Shown: in pieces, positions 1 to 7,397 of the stretch
How the letters are laid out: each line of letters begins with the position of its first letter
Numbering within the stretch: the first letter of the stretch is position 1
DNA from: Microbispora hainanensis
GTDB taxonomy: Bacteria > Actinomycetota > Actinomycetes > Streptosporangiales > Streptosporangiaceae
NCBI RefSeq assembly: GCF_006874475.1
Contig: NZ_VIRM01000032.1
Coordinates: forward strand, 1-64,000
Direction of reading: 5' to 3'
Length of the DNA: 64,000 bases
Program-made: the position numbers and the translations under genes
The notes under the pieces: model-generated
Told to the model about the DNA's origin: nothing
Databases searched by the model: none
What the model saw: only the letters and a program-made list of their open reading frames with translations

Positions 1-71
1 CCCAAGCCTTCAGCCACATCCACCTGATCCGCACCGCACAGGCGCTGACCCGCTACAGCGAGCAGCGGTAG
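1..71 (+). CDS. C-terminal fragment of an unidentified protein, cut by window start
   Basis: An open frame entering from outside the window ends at a TAG at 69-71. The visible tail of about 22 residues runs ...AFSHIHLIRTAQALTRYS... and looks helical and basic. It is too short to identify. Its last codons overlap the tail of the convergent GNAT remnant by about 19 bp. That it is coding rests only on the open frame and GC-rich third positions. It may be an ordinary small overlap, or part of the same rearrangement that damaged the GNAT gene. Confidence 0.4.
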   Translation, partial: QAFSHIHLIRTAQALTRYSEQR

Positions 72-861
72 GCGAGGCTCCTGGCGCACTCCCGGAACCC
101 GAGCGACCGATACAGCCGCGCCGGCGGTGGCCAGGCGCGGTGCCGGCCGGCTCGATGCGGGCGGCCCGGTTGGCCTCGTCCAGCCAGACCAGGCAGAACG
201 CCGCGGCGCTCCCGTCCGGCGCCTCGGCGATCCAGTCCAGGTCCGGCCGATAGGGCCAGGCCCGCCGGACCGCGTGGTAGCTCTCCTCGGTCACCCGCGA
301 CGGGTGGAACGCCGCCCGGTGCGCGGCGGCGCGTCGCGGGACGTCGGCGTCGCCCACCGTGCGCAGGCGGTATCCGGCGGGCGGGCGCGGGGCGGGCAGG
401 CCGTCGTCCAGGTCCATGACCATGTGCAGGAAGAAGGGCCCGTCGCCGGCACGCCGATAGCCGTGCCGTTCGAGCGCCGGGAACAGGTGCGTCTCTGTGC
501 TGGAGACCGTCACCGTCCGGACCTGCCCAGGTGCTGTCGCGGGTGCTGCCGCGGGTGCTGTCGCGAGCGTCGTCGCCGCGAACCAGCCCAGCACCTCGCC
601 GGCCAGCGCGGGGTGCCGCGGGTCGGCCACCAGACCGAGGTGGCCGGAATCGGCCCATCCCCAGGCCGCGGTCGAATCACCGGCGTCCCAGAGCATGGTC
701 GGCCACTCGTGCTCCCTGCCCGTGTGCTGGAAGCGTTCCCATGCCAGGTCGCCGACGTGCCAGGTCGCCCCGGGCGACCACAACCGGGCGGCGAGGTCCT
801 GCATCGCCCGCAGGTCGTCCACCCGGGCGTACGGTCTGCGGTCGAAGCGCGCGGTCGTCAT
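53..861 (-). pseudogene. Broken GNAT-family N-acetyltransferase
   Basis: From the ATG at 861 (GGGGTGAG about 6 nt upstream) an acetyltransferase-like frame runs for some 240 codons and reaches the start of the acetyl-CoA loop (GTAPGHRRRG). It then leaves the family pattern. The expected last GNAT segment, LYRSLGFRECARS, lies immediately downstream but in another frame and ends at the TAG at 53-55. About 30 residues expected between the acetyl-CoA loop and this segment are missing. The simplest reading is a short out-of-frame deletion that inactivated the gene. If the original frame is used it continues with an Arg/Gly/Ser-rich tail to position 10. A sequencing error alone would not explain the missing residues. 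The family assignment is good; the pseudogene call is an inference. Confidence 0.6.
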
Positions 862-915
862 GCCGGCCAGTCTCACCCCGGCCGGCGTCCCCCCGCACGC
901 GATTTTCGGGCGCGG

Positions 916-1821
916 CTACTGCCGGCCGGCGATGCGGGCGAGGAGCCGGGCGAACTCCGGCGGCGGCGCGACGACCAGCCGGGTCTGCCCGTCGTGACTG
1001 ATGAGGTCGGCCTGGATGCGGGTCAGCTTGCCCCGGCGCCACCAGTACACGTGGGGGCTCAGCCCGTCGGCCCGGCCGGCGTGCTCCCGGTGGGCGAAGA
1101 TGCGCAGGCGCTCGATCGCGCGGACCACCCCGATGCCGGCCACCGGGTGCACCGCCACCATGCCCCGGTGCGGCAGCACGGCGAGCATGCCGTCCTCGGG
1201 CACGTCCATGTACGCCGTCAGGCGGCGCAGGTGGGCCGCCGCGCTGGGCGCGGTCAGCAGCGACACCTCCGTGCCGGCGAGGTCGAGCCGCGACACGGTG
1301 GGCCGCTCGTCGGTCAGGGCGTTGCCGACGGCCACGTCGAGCGCCTCGGCTGGCGGGATGGGCCAGCAGAACGCCTCCTCCGGCCGCACCGGACGGGCGC
1401 CGATGGTCAGCACCTCGATCAGGTCGGCGCTGAGGTGGCGGCCGATGATCCGGGAGGGGTCGGGGAAGGCCGGATCGTCGGCGGCGTGGACCCGCGTGCG
1501 CAGCAGCGGCCTGATGGGCGTGAGGTTGCAGGCGTCGAATGGCTCGCCCGACACGGCGTGCGCGAGGTGCTCGGAGACCAGCATGGGCCAGTCCTCGCGG
1601 GCACGGCGAGCGGCCTCGCGGCGCAGGCCGACGAGGTTCACCGTCCGCTCACGCTCGGGCGAGGTCAGCGTCAGCGACGCGCCGTCGGCCGCGAACGTGC
1701 AGGTATGGCCCATGGTCTCGGCGACCAGGGCCAGCAGGGAATCGAGATCGACGTCCTCGACGGCTCTCGGGGCGGGATGGTCCGGCCGTGTCCGGCTGAG
1801 CAGTCGCCGCAAGAGTCCCAA
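916..1821 (-). CDS. Conserved hypothetical protein, cytosolic, 301 aa
   Basis: No signal peptide or membrane segment is visible. The N-terminus is basic (MGLLRRLLSRTRPD), followed by a mixed alpha/beta protein with many short hydrophobic strands (for example VEVLTIGARP-like and MLAVLPHRGMVAVHP). The distribution of strands and the ending RLVVAPPPEFARLL recall DUF1444/YtpQ-type proteins, but no diagnostic motif could be confirmed, so no function is assigned. The neighbours (GNAT remnant, LD-carboxypeptidase) are on the same strand, separated by 44-55 bp, so co-transcription with the carboxypeptidase gene is possible. Codon use is normal for the window. Confidence 0.75.
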   Translation of the reverse strand: MGLLRRLLSRTRPDHPAPRAVEDVDLDSLLALVAETMGHTCTFAADGASLTLTSPERERTVNLVGLRREAARRAREDWPMLVSEHLAHAVSGEPFDACNLTPIRPLLRTRVHAADDPAFPDPSRIIGRHLSADLIEVLTIGARPVRPEEAFCWPIPPAEALDVAVGNALTDERPTVSRLDLAGTEVSLLTAPSAAAHLRRLTAYMDVPEDGMLAVLPHRGMVAVHPVAGIGVVRAIERLRIFAHREHAGRADGLSPHVYWWRRGKLTRIQADLISHDGQTRLVVAPPPEFARLLARIAGRQ

Positions 1822-1865
1822 CGCACCATCCCTTCACCACCGCCCGGATGCCTCCGGGGCGGGTC

Positions 1866-2828
1866 TCAGGTTGCCGCGTCCGAGTCGCGGAACATGCCCG
1901 AGAGAGAATACGATTCGGTCACAATAGCCACATTTGACTCCAACCACACACTCATCTGTGGTGTGCCATGGCCCACAGTCAGTCCCGCGAGCACCGGCAC
2001 ATCCAGCGGGGCCAGGCGTTCGGCCAGCGTGGGAAGGGGGTCGCCGCACTCCACCCACGATCCCAGCACGATTCCCGCCGCGCCGTCGAGACACCCGGCC
2101 TGCAGCAGTTGCGTCACCATGCGGTCGATCCGGTACGGTTCCTCGGCGACGTCCTCCAGCAGCACGATGCGCCCCCGCGCGCGCATCGCGTACCGCGTGC
2201 CGCACAGGGCGGCGAGCAGGGCGAGGTTGCCTCCCGTGAGCCGGCCCTCGGCCCGGCCCGGCACGATCACCCGGTCGCCGATGATCGGCGCGGTCACGCC
2301 GCCCTCGAACAGCGCCTCCCGCAGGTGGGCGAGGGTGGCCGGCTCGGGACCCTCCGGGTCGCCGATCACCGTGGTCGCCGGCATCGGCCCGAACAGCGTC
2401 GCCAGGCCGAGCCGGTCGGCGAAGGCCCGGTGGAGCGCGGTGATGTCGCTCGACCCGAGCAGGATCTTCGGCCCGGCCGCCGCCATCGCGTCCCAGTCGA
2501 GCAGCCCGAGCAGCCGGGTGCTGCCATAGCCGCCCCTGGCGCAGATGACCGCCGCCACCCCGGGATCGCACCACGCGTCCTGGAGATCGGCCGCCCGTGC
2601 GGCGTCCGGCCCGGCCAGATAGCCCTCCCGCGCGAGGATCGACGCCCCGTGCACGACCCGCAGACCGAGCTCGGTCAGGACCTCGGTGCCGTGTTCGAGC
2701 AGCACGGGATCGACGGGACCGGCGGGCGCGACCAGTGCGACGGTGTCGCCGGGCCGCAGCCGCCGCGGCAGTGTCGGGACCGTTATCGAGGCGTCACCGC
2801 CCGCCCCGCCCGGGAAGCGCTCGCTCAC
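1866..2828 (-). CDS. LD-carboxypeptidase (peptidase S66, LdcA/MccF family)
   Basis: Serine peptidases of this family cut L,D-peptide bonds: the terminal D-Ala of muropeptides in cell-wall recycling (LdcA), or microcin C-type adducts (MccF). The 320-aa length is typical. Family landmarks are the opening LRPGDTVALVAPAGPV, the nucleophile turn GSSDITALH around residue 130 (usually GYSD or GNSD), the acidic residue in VLLEDVAEEPYRIDRM, and the His in GLTVGHG near the C-terminus. No signal peptide is present, so a cytosolic role is expected. The only plausible start is GTG at 2828, which sits inside a palindrome with AAGG directly abutting it. Initiation is therefore unusual and may be leaderless. 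Divergent from the sulfotransferase gene, sharing a very short promoter region. Confidence 0.88.
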   Translation of the reverse strand: MSERFPGGAGGDASITVPTLPRRLRPGDTVALVAPAGPVDPVLLEHGTEVLTELGLRVVHGASILAREGYLAGPDAARAADLQDAWCDPGVAAVICARGGYGSTRLLGLLDWDAMAAAGPKILLGSSDITALHRAFADRLGLATLFGPMPATTVIGDPEGPEPATLAHLREALFEGGVTAPIIGDRVIVPGRAEGRLTGGNLALLAALCGTRYAMRARGRIVLLEDVAEEPYRIDRMVTQLLQAGCLDGAAGIVLGSWVECGDPLPTLAERLAPLDVPVLAGLTVGHGTPQMSVWLESNVAIVTESYSLSGMFRDSDAAT

Positions 2829-2841
2829 CCTTCAAAGGGTG
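2826..2841. promoter_or_regulatory. 16-bp palindrome between divergent genes
   Basis: CACCCTT-CA-AAGGGTG has 7-bp perfect arms. It contains the GTG start of the LD-carboxypeptidase on the minus strand and an in-frame GTG of the sulfotransferase on the plus strand at its two ends. The symmetry places AAGG directly before each GTG. It could be an operator covering both starts or merely two overlapping initiation regions. The cognate regulator is unknown. Confidence 0.4.
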
Positions 2842-2859
2842 TCAGACTTAGCGGTATCT

Positions 2860-3738
2860 ATGCGACCTCCGACGCACATCCTCGTGGTCAACGGTGTCAA
2901 GGTCCGCCGTCCGGTGTTCGTTGTCGCGGCGCCGCACTCCGGCGCCGACCTGCTGGGCCGCGCGCTCAAGCGCTCGCCCGGCTTCCACGTGACCATGGGC
3001 AGGGGCCCGGTGGCCCGGGTCGTCTACGCCTTCGCCAGGAGGCCGTCGATCGCCCGCAGCGGCGGCGCCCCGCAGGTGCTGCGCGACGTGCTGGCCGAGG
3101 CGTGGCAGGTGGTCCCGGCGGCGTGCGCGGAGTGCACGGCCTCCTGCCGGGAGGCGGGCGGCATCGTCGGCGCGGGGCCCTGCGTCGGGCCGGGCTCGCT
3201 GTCCCGGTTCGGCGACGCCGGCCCCGACCTGCTCTACAGCGCGCCGGTGCTGCTGCAGGCGTTCCCCGACGCCCGGCTCATTCAGATCATCCGCGACGGC
3301 CGTGACGTCGTCGCCGACATGCTCGCCGACCCCGCCTGCATGGCCTGGGTCAAGCCCCACATGCTGAGCGAGGACGCCGAGTTTCCCAATCCGTTCCTCG
3401 GCGTACGCTCGGCCGAGCACCGCGGGCGCTGGGCCGCGATGCCACCCGCGGGCAAGTGCGCCCTGCGCTGGCGCAGCGCCGTACGGCTGAGCGCCGCGCT
3501 GCGCCACGAGCTGCCCGCCGAGCACCTGCTCACCCTGCGGTACGAGGACATGGTGGCCGCACCGGGAGACGCGATCGACGCGGTGTCGTCCTTCCTGGAG
3601 GCCAAGGTCTCCACGATCGCGCTGTACGGCACGACGATCCCCCGGCCGGGAAGCTGGCGCAGGCGGCTGTCGGCCGACGACGCCGAGCTGGTGGAGAAGG
3701 TGGCCAGGGAGGAGCTCGCCCGCCTCGGCTACCGCTGA
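2860..3738 (+). CDS. PAPS-dependent sulfotransferase family protein
   Basis: Sulfotransferases move sulfate from 3'-phosphoadenylylsulfate to a hydroxyl or amine acceptor. The N-terminal VRRPVFVVAAPHSGADLLGRAL corresponds to the 5'-phosphosulfate loop (consensus P-RSGTT-L; here PHSGADLL). The segment RLIQIIRDGRDVVADML is a good 3'-phosphate-binding motif. The remaining sequence has the usual alpha/beta layout over 292 aa with no signal peptide. ATG 2860 is chosen because homologs begin close to the PAPS loop. An in-frame GTG at 2839 inside the palindrome is the alternative. Six cysteines, four in the 3120-3185 region (AACAECTASCREAGG and GPCVG), are notable and could bind metal or form disulfides. 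The acceptor cannot be predicted. Confidence 0.82.
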   Translation: MRPPTHILVVNGVKVRRPVFVVAAPHSGADLLGRALKRSPGFHVTMGRGPVARVVYAFARRPSIARSGGAPQVLRDVLAEAWQVVPAACAECTASCREAGGIVGAGPCVGPGSLSRFGDAGPDLLYSAPVLLQAFPDARLIQIIRDGRDVVADMLADPACMAWVKPHMLSEDAEFPNPFLGVRSAEHRGRWAAMPPAGKCALRWRSAVRLSAALRHELPAEHLLTLRYEDMVAAPGDAIDAVSSFLEAKVSTIALYGTTIPRPGSWRRRLSADDAELVEKVAREELARLGYR

Positions 3739-3773
3739 GCCGTCGTCTCCCGGCCGCCGTCGGTCTCCCGGCC
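3739..3773. repeat. Short tandem repeat (17/18 bp x 2) after the sulfotransferase stop
   Basis: Two units, GCCGTCGTCTCCCGGCC and a copy with one extra G, follow directly after the TGA at 3736-3738 and fill the gap between convergent genes. A third partial unit (GCCGC) begins at 3774. The unit resembles the 17-bp unit at 35233-35298 (GCCGTCGTACCGCTC). Confidence 0.6.
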
Positions 3774-3783
3774 GCCGCGCGTG

Positions 3784-5670
3784 TCAGGATCCGCTCTGGC
3801 CTGAGGCGGTGAACTGGGTGCGGTAGAGCTCGGCGTAGGCGCCGCCCCGCTCCAGCAGCTCCTCGTGCCGGCCGCGCTCGGCGACCCGGCCGTCCTCGAT
3901 CACCAGGATCGTGTCGGCCTCGCGGATGGTCGACAGCCGGTGGGCGATCACCAGCGACGTCCTGCCGTGCAGCGCGGTCTTCAGCGCCTGCTGCACCGCG
4001 GCCTCGGACTCCGAGTCGAGGTGGGCGGTCGCCTCGTCCAGCACCACCACCCGCGGCGCCTTCAGCAGGAGCCGGGCCAGGGCGATGCGCTGCTTCTCCC
4101 CGCCCGAGAGCCGGTAGCCGCGGTCGCCGACGACCGTCTCCAGCTCCTCCGGCAGGTTCTTGACCAGGTCGGCGATCTGGGCGGCGCGCAGGGCCTCCCA
4201 GATCTCCTCGTCGGTCGCCTCGGGGCGGGCGTAGCGGAGGTTGTTGCCGATCGTGTCGTGGAACAGGTGGGCGTCCTGCATGACCACCCCCACCGTGTCC
4301 CTGATGCCGTCGAGGGTGGCGTCGCGGACGTCCACTCCGTTGATCCGCACGGCTCCCTCGTCCACGTCGTACAGCCGGGACACCAGCGAGGTGATGGTCG
4401 TCTTGCCCGCGCCCGAGTGGCCGACGAGCGCCACCAGCTCGCCCGGGTGCGCGGTGAACGACACGCCCTTGAGCACCTCCTGCGAGGGCCCGGTGTCCGG
4501 GCGGGCCACCGACTCCAGCGACGCCAGCGAGACATCGGAGGCGGCCGGGTAGCGGAAGCGGACGTCGTCGAACTCGATCGTGACCGGCCCCTCGGGGATC
4601 GGCCGCGCGTCCGGCCTCTCGGCGACCATCGGCTTCAGGTCGAGCACCTCGAAGACCCGGTCGAAGCTCACCAGCGCGGTCATCACGTCCACGTGGACGT
4701 TCGACAGGCTGGTCAGCGGGCCGTACAGGCGCATGAGCAGGGACGACTGGGCGACCAGGGTGCCGAGCGCGAACGCCCCGGAGATCGCCAGCATGCCGCC
4801 GAGACCGTAGACGAGCGCGGTCGCCAGCGCGGCGACCAGGCCGAGCGCGATGCGGAACACCGCGCCGTACATGGCGACGATCACGCCCACGTCGCGGACC
4901 CGGCCCGCGCGCTCGGCGAAGTGGGCCGCCTCGTCGTCCGGCCTGCCGTACAGCTTCGCGACCATGGCCCCGGCCACGTTGAACCGCTCGGTCATCACCG
5001 AGCTCATCTCGGCGTCGAGCTGCATCTGCTCCCGGGTCAGCGCGGACATCCGGCGGCCGACCCACTTGGCGGGGAAGATGAAGATCGGCAGCAGGACCAG
5101 CGCGACCAGCGTGACCTGCCACGACAGCACGAGCATGGTGCCGAGCACCATGACCAGGCTGATGACGTTCGACACCACCGACGACAGGGTGCTGGTGAGG
5201 GCCCGCTGCGCCCCGATGACGTCGGTGTTCAGCCGGGAGACCAGCGCGCCGGTCTGGGCGCGCATGAAGAACGCGACCGGCATGCGCTGCACGTGGTCGA
5301 AGACCTCGGTGCGCAGGTTGTAGATCAGGCCCTCGCCGATGCGCGCGGAATACCACCGCTGCACCAGGCCGAGCCCGGCGTCCAGCACCGCGAGCGCCCC
5401 GATCGCCACCGCGAGCCACACCACGACGTCGACCCGCTTGGGAGTGATGCCGTGATCGATGATCGACTTCATCAGCAGCGGGTTGGCGACCACGATGACC
5501 GCGTCGACCACGACCAGGGCGAGGAAACCGGCGATCTGGGCGCGGAACGGCCGGGCGTAGCCGGCGATGCGCCGGACGGTCCCCGGCGCGATCCGTTCCT
5601 TCGTCACGGAGTTATCTCGCCGTAACGACCGCATAACCTGAAGGCCGTAGCCGCCGTTCATCATCGACAT
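3784..5670 (-). CDS. ABC exporter half-transporter (fused TMD-NBD, multidrug/lipid type)
   Basis: This is a full fused membrane/ATPase protein of 628 aa, the standard length for type IV ABC exporters. The transmembrane region (about residues 40-330) begins with FLALVVVDAVIVVANPLL. The ATPase domain has Walker A GHSGAGKTT, a Q-loop VGVVMQDAHLF, signature LSGGEKQRIALAR, Walker B VVVLDEATAHLD and the H-loop IAHRLS. It should work as a homodimer because no partner gene is adjacent. ATG 5670 has GGGAGG about 11 nt upstream, and the N-terminal MSMMNGGYG...MRSLRRD matches the Met/Gly-rich start seen in actinobacterial homologs. The substrate is unknown. Transcription runs toward the convergent sulfotransferase gene. 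Confidence 0.93.
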   Translation of the reverse strand: MSMMNGGYGLQVMRSLRRDNSVTKERIAPGTVRRIAGYARPFRAQIAGFLALVVVDAVIVVANPLLMKSIIDHGITPKRVDVVVWLAVAIGALAVLDAGLGLVQRWYSARIGEGLIYNLRTEVFDHVQRMPVAFFMRAQTGALVSRLNTDVIGAQRALTSTLSSVVSNVISLVMVLGTMLVLSWQVTLVALVLLPIFIFPAKWVGRRMSALTREQMQLDAEMSSVMTERFNVAGAMVAKLYGRPDDEAAHFAERAGRVRDVGVIVAMYGAVFRIALGLVAALATALVYGLGGMLAISGAFALGTLVAQSSLLMRLYGPLTSLSNVHVDVMTALVSFDRVFEVLDLKPMVAERPDARPIPEGPVTIEFDDVRFRYPAASDVSLASLESVARPDTGPSQEVLKGVSFTAHPGELVALVGHSGAGKTTITSLVSRLYDVDEGAVRINGVDVRDATLDGIRDTVGVVMQDAHLFHDTIGNNLRYARPEATDEEIWEALRAAQIADLVKNLPEELETVVGDRGYRLSGGEKQRIALARLLLKAPRVVVLDEATAHLDSESEAAVQQALKTALHGRTSLVIAHRLSTIREADTILVIEDGRVAERGRHEELLERGGAYAELYRTQFTASGQSGS

Positions 5671-5727
5671 ATGCCGTACATCCTCCCAGCCCTGCAGCAG
5701 CGGGAGGACACCCCCGATTCCCCCGTC

Positions 5728-6037
5728 AGCTCGAAGCGAACAGCACGTACCGGTTCGCCCCGGACACCGACCCTAGTTCGTTTCGAACAGGCGCGCGCAG
5801 TTCGTTTCGAACAGAAGCGCGCAGTTCGCTTCGGACAGCACCCTCCAGCTCGATCCGAGCAGCGCCGCGCGGTTCGGCCGGACCAGCGTGCGCATCTGGG
5901 CCTGAACGGCAGCCTTCACCTCGGCCCGCGCAGGGCCCTTCGGCTCAGCCCGAGCAGCGTCCTTCAGCTCGTTCCGAACAGTGCCCCTCAGTTCGTTCCG
6001 AACAGTGCCCCTCAGTTCGTTCCGAACAGTGCCCGGA
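5728..6037. repeat. 24-bp tandem array (13 units) extending from the 3' end of the enoyl-CoA hydratase gene
   Basis: Units of 23-24 bp begin at 5728, 5752, 5775, 5799, 5823, 5847, 5871, 5894, 5918, 5942, 5966, 5990 and 6014. The best-conserved form is AGTTCGTTCCGAACAGTGCC plus CCTC. Each good unit contains the small inverted repeat GTTCG-N3-CGAAC. The unit at 6014 is the last eight codons of the enoyl-CoA hydratase gene, and the stop codon is repeated with it. Units nearest the gene are almost identical and those further away decay, apart from a second well-kept cluster at 5775-5822. In one minus-strand frame the array reads as an octapeptide repeat (GTVRNELR); in the gene's own frame every unit ends in a stop. 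Confidence 0.9.
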
Positions 6038-6866
6038 TGCGCGCCACCTGCTCGATCCGCTCGGCGGCGGCCTGCTCCTCCAGCGTGCGTCCCGGCGCGG
6101 CCTGCAGCAGCCTCTTGGTGGCGATCGCGGCGGCGCGGTCGGTCGCGAGCAGCGCGGCGGCCAGGTCCTGTACGGCCTGGGCCAGCTCGGACGTGGGCAC
6201 CGCGATCTCGGCCAGGCCGAGCCGTACGGCTTCGGCGGCCCCCACGGTGCGCGCGGTCAGGCACATCTCGATGGCCCGCGGCACCCCCACGATGTCGGCC
6301 AGGGGCTTGGTCCCGGTCAGGTCGGGAACCAGCCCCAGCGCGGGCTCCTTCATGCAGAACTTCACGTCGTCGGCGACGACACGCAGATCGCACGCGAGTG
6401 CGAGCTGGAAGCCCGCCCCGATCGCATGCCCCTGCACGGCCGCGATCGACACGATCTCCGGCCTGCGCAGCCACAGAAAACCCTTCTGTGCCTCCGCGAT
6501 CCGCTGCTCGAACTCGGAGTCGCCGAGCGCCGCGGCGCTCGTGAACGATTCCTGCCCGGGAACCCCCTCGGGTGTGAACATGCGCAGGTCGATTCCGGCT
6601 GAGAAGGACGGCCCCTCGCCTCTGACCACGACCACTCTCACCTGCTCCGGAAGGGTCTCCCCTATCCGGGCCAGGGCCGACCATGTCGCGAACGTCTGTG
6701 CGTTGCGCTTGTCCGGCCGGTCCAAAGTGACGGTCGCGATCTCGCCGTCCACCTCGAAGCGCAGTCCGACCTCGGCCGGCGCGGCCGCCGAGATCGTCGA
6801 CACATCGGAGCCTTCGCCCGTCCCAGGGGCGTGCTCCAGATTCCCCCCCATTGCCGCTTCCGCCAT
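6012..6866 (-). CDS. Enoyl-CoA hydratase/isomerase (crotonase) family protein
   Basis: Crotonase-fold enzyme acting on acyl-CoA thioesters, probably in fatty-acid or branched-chain catabolism. The oxyanion-hole motifs are FSAGIDLRMF (around residue 90) and AIGAGFQLALACD (around 155). The helix following the active site carries EPALGLVPDLTGTKPL, where an Asp rather than a Glu occupies the position often used for hydration, so isomerase or other crotonase chemistry is possible. ATG 6866 is preferred over upstream codons because GCAGGAGC lies about 8 nt before it; this gives 284 aa. A Gly/Ser/Ala-rich segment of about 30 residues precedes the catalytic domain. The C-terminal IRALFGTN is the first unit of the downstream tandem array. 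Confidence 0.9.
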   Translation of the reverse strand: MAEAAMGGNLEHAPGTGEGSDVSTISAAAPAEVGLRFEVDGEIATVTLDRPDKRNAQTFATWSALARIGETLPEQVRVVVVRGEGPSFSAGIDLRMFTPEGVPGQESFTSAAALGDSEFEQRIAEAQKGFLWLRRPEIVSIAAVQGHAIGAGFQLALACDLRVVADDVKFCMKEPALGLVPDLTGTKPLADIVGVPRAIEMCLTARTVGAAEAVRLGLAEIAVPTSELAQAVQDLAAALLATDRAAAIATKRLLQAAPGRTLEEQAAAERIEQVARIRALFGTN

Positions 6867-7009
6867 GCTCTGCTCCTGCGTCCGGTGCGGAGCGACGTCG
6901 CCTCGCACGGCCGGTCCGGTGCGGCGCACCGTCCGTGCCGGGCGTCCGCCCTCCTGTTCATCCCGCGGTCGCGCCCGAGCTTACCGAATATCGTTCTGGC
7001 GAGTCGGAC

Positions 7010-7048
7010 GCGACCGCTCCTCCAGCAGGAACGAGCGGCTGCGGTCGC
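7010..7048 (-). terminator. Inverted repeat after the small HTH gene
   Basis: GCGACCGC (7010-7017) pairs with GCGGTCGC (7041-7048), with an inner CCGCTC/GAGCGG pairing as an alternative. It lies 19-57 bp beyond the stop of the HTH gene, is GC-rich and lacks a T tract. It is a plausible terminator separating the HTH gene from the enoyl-CoA hydratase gene. Confidence 0.45.
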
Positions 7049-7066
7049 GCGTCTTGAGGTGGATCT

Positions 7067-7282
7067 CTAGCGCTTGGACTTGCCCCGGGTCGCGCCGCCG
7101 CGCCCGCGCAGAGTCACCCCGGACTCGCTGAGGATGCGGTGGATGAACCCGTACGACCGGCCGGTGGAAGCAGCCAGAGCGCGGATGCTCTCACCCGCGG
7201 AATAGCGCTTCTTGAGATCGGCGGCCAGCTTTTCCCGGTCGGCCCCGGTCACCCGGGTGCCCTTCTTCAGAGTCTCGGCCAC
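7067..7282 (-). CDS. Small helix-turn-helix protein, conserved in actinobacteria (71 aa)
   Basis: A basic 71-residue protein. After a Lys-rich lead (MAETLKKGTRVTG) it has a clear HTH: REKLAADLKKRYSAGESIRALAASTGRSYGFIHRILSESG, then a basic Gly/Arg tail (RGRGGATRGKSKR). The arrangement resembles the small stand-alone HTH proteins found throughout actinobacteria, whose role is not established; DNA binding is inferred. GTG 7282 has a strong AGGAGGT 4-5 nt upstream. It follows the ABC-F gene on the same strand with a 115-bp gap, so it may have its own promoter. Confidence 0.88.
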   Translation of the reverse strand: MAETLKKGTRVTGADREKLAADLKKRYSAGESIRALAASTGRSYGFIHRILSESGVTLRGRGGATRGKSKR

Positions 7283-7397
7283 GAGTACCTCCTGTAGTGC
7301 CAGACTTCCGCAGCGTTACTTCAGCCCATGATCAGTCATTTCGGCGGGATCGGCTACCTACTCCGCGGGAAAAGATCCCTACCCGCTCAAATTAAGA

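Noticed and set aside
10-876. Intact 288-aa acetyltransferase
   Set aside because: The C-terminal 40 residues lack GNAT features while the proper end lies in another frame.
127-2529. 800-codon plus-strand open frame
   Set aside because: It is antisense to three minus-strand genes with family motifs or normal codon use, and is Arg/Pro/Gly-rich nonsense typical of GC-rich DNA.
5775-6030. LexA/SOS boxes (CGAAC and GTTCG motifs)
   Set aside because: The arms point the wrong way (GTTCG-N3-CGAAC), and neighbouring arms are 11 bp apart rather than 4, so they do not match the actinobacterial SOS box.
5728-6037. CRISPR array
   Set aside because: Units are tandem without spacers, and no cas genes are present.
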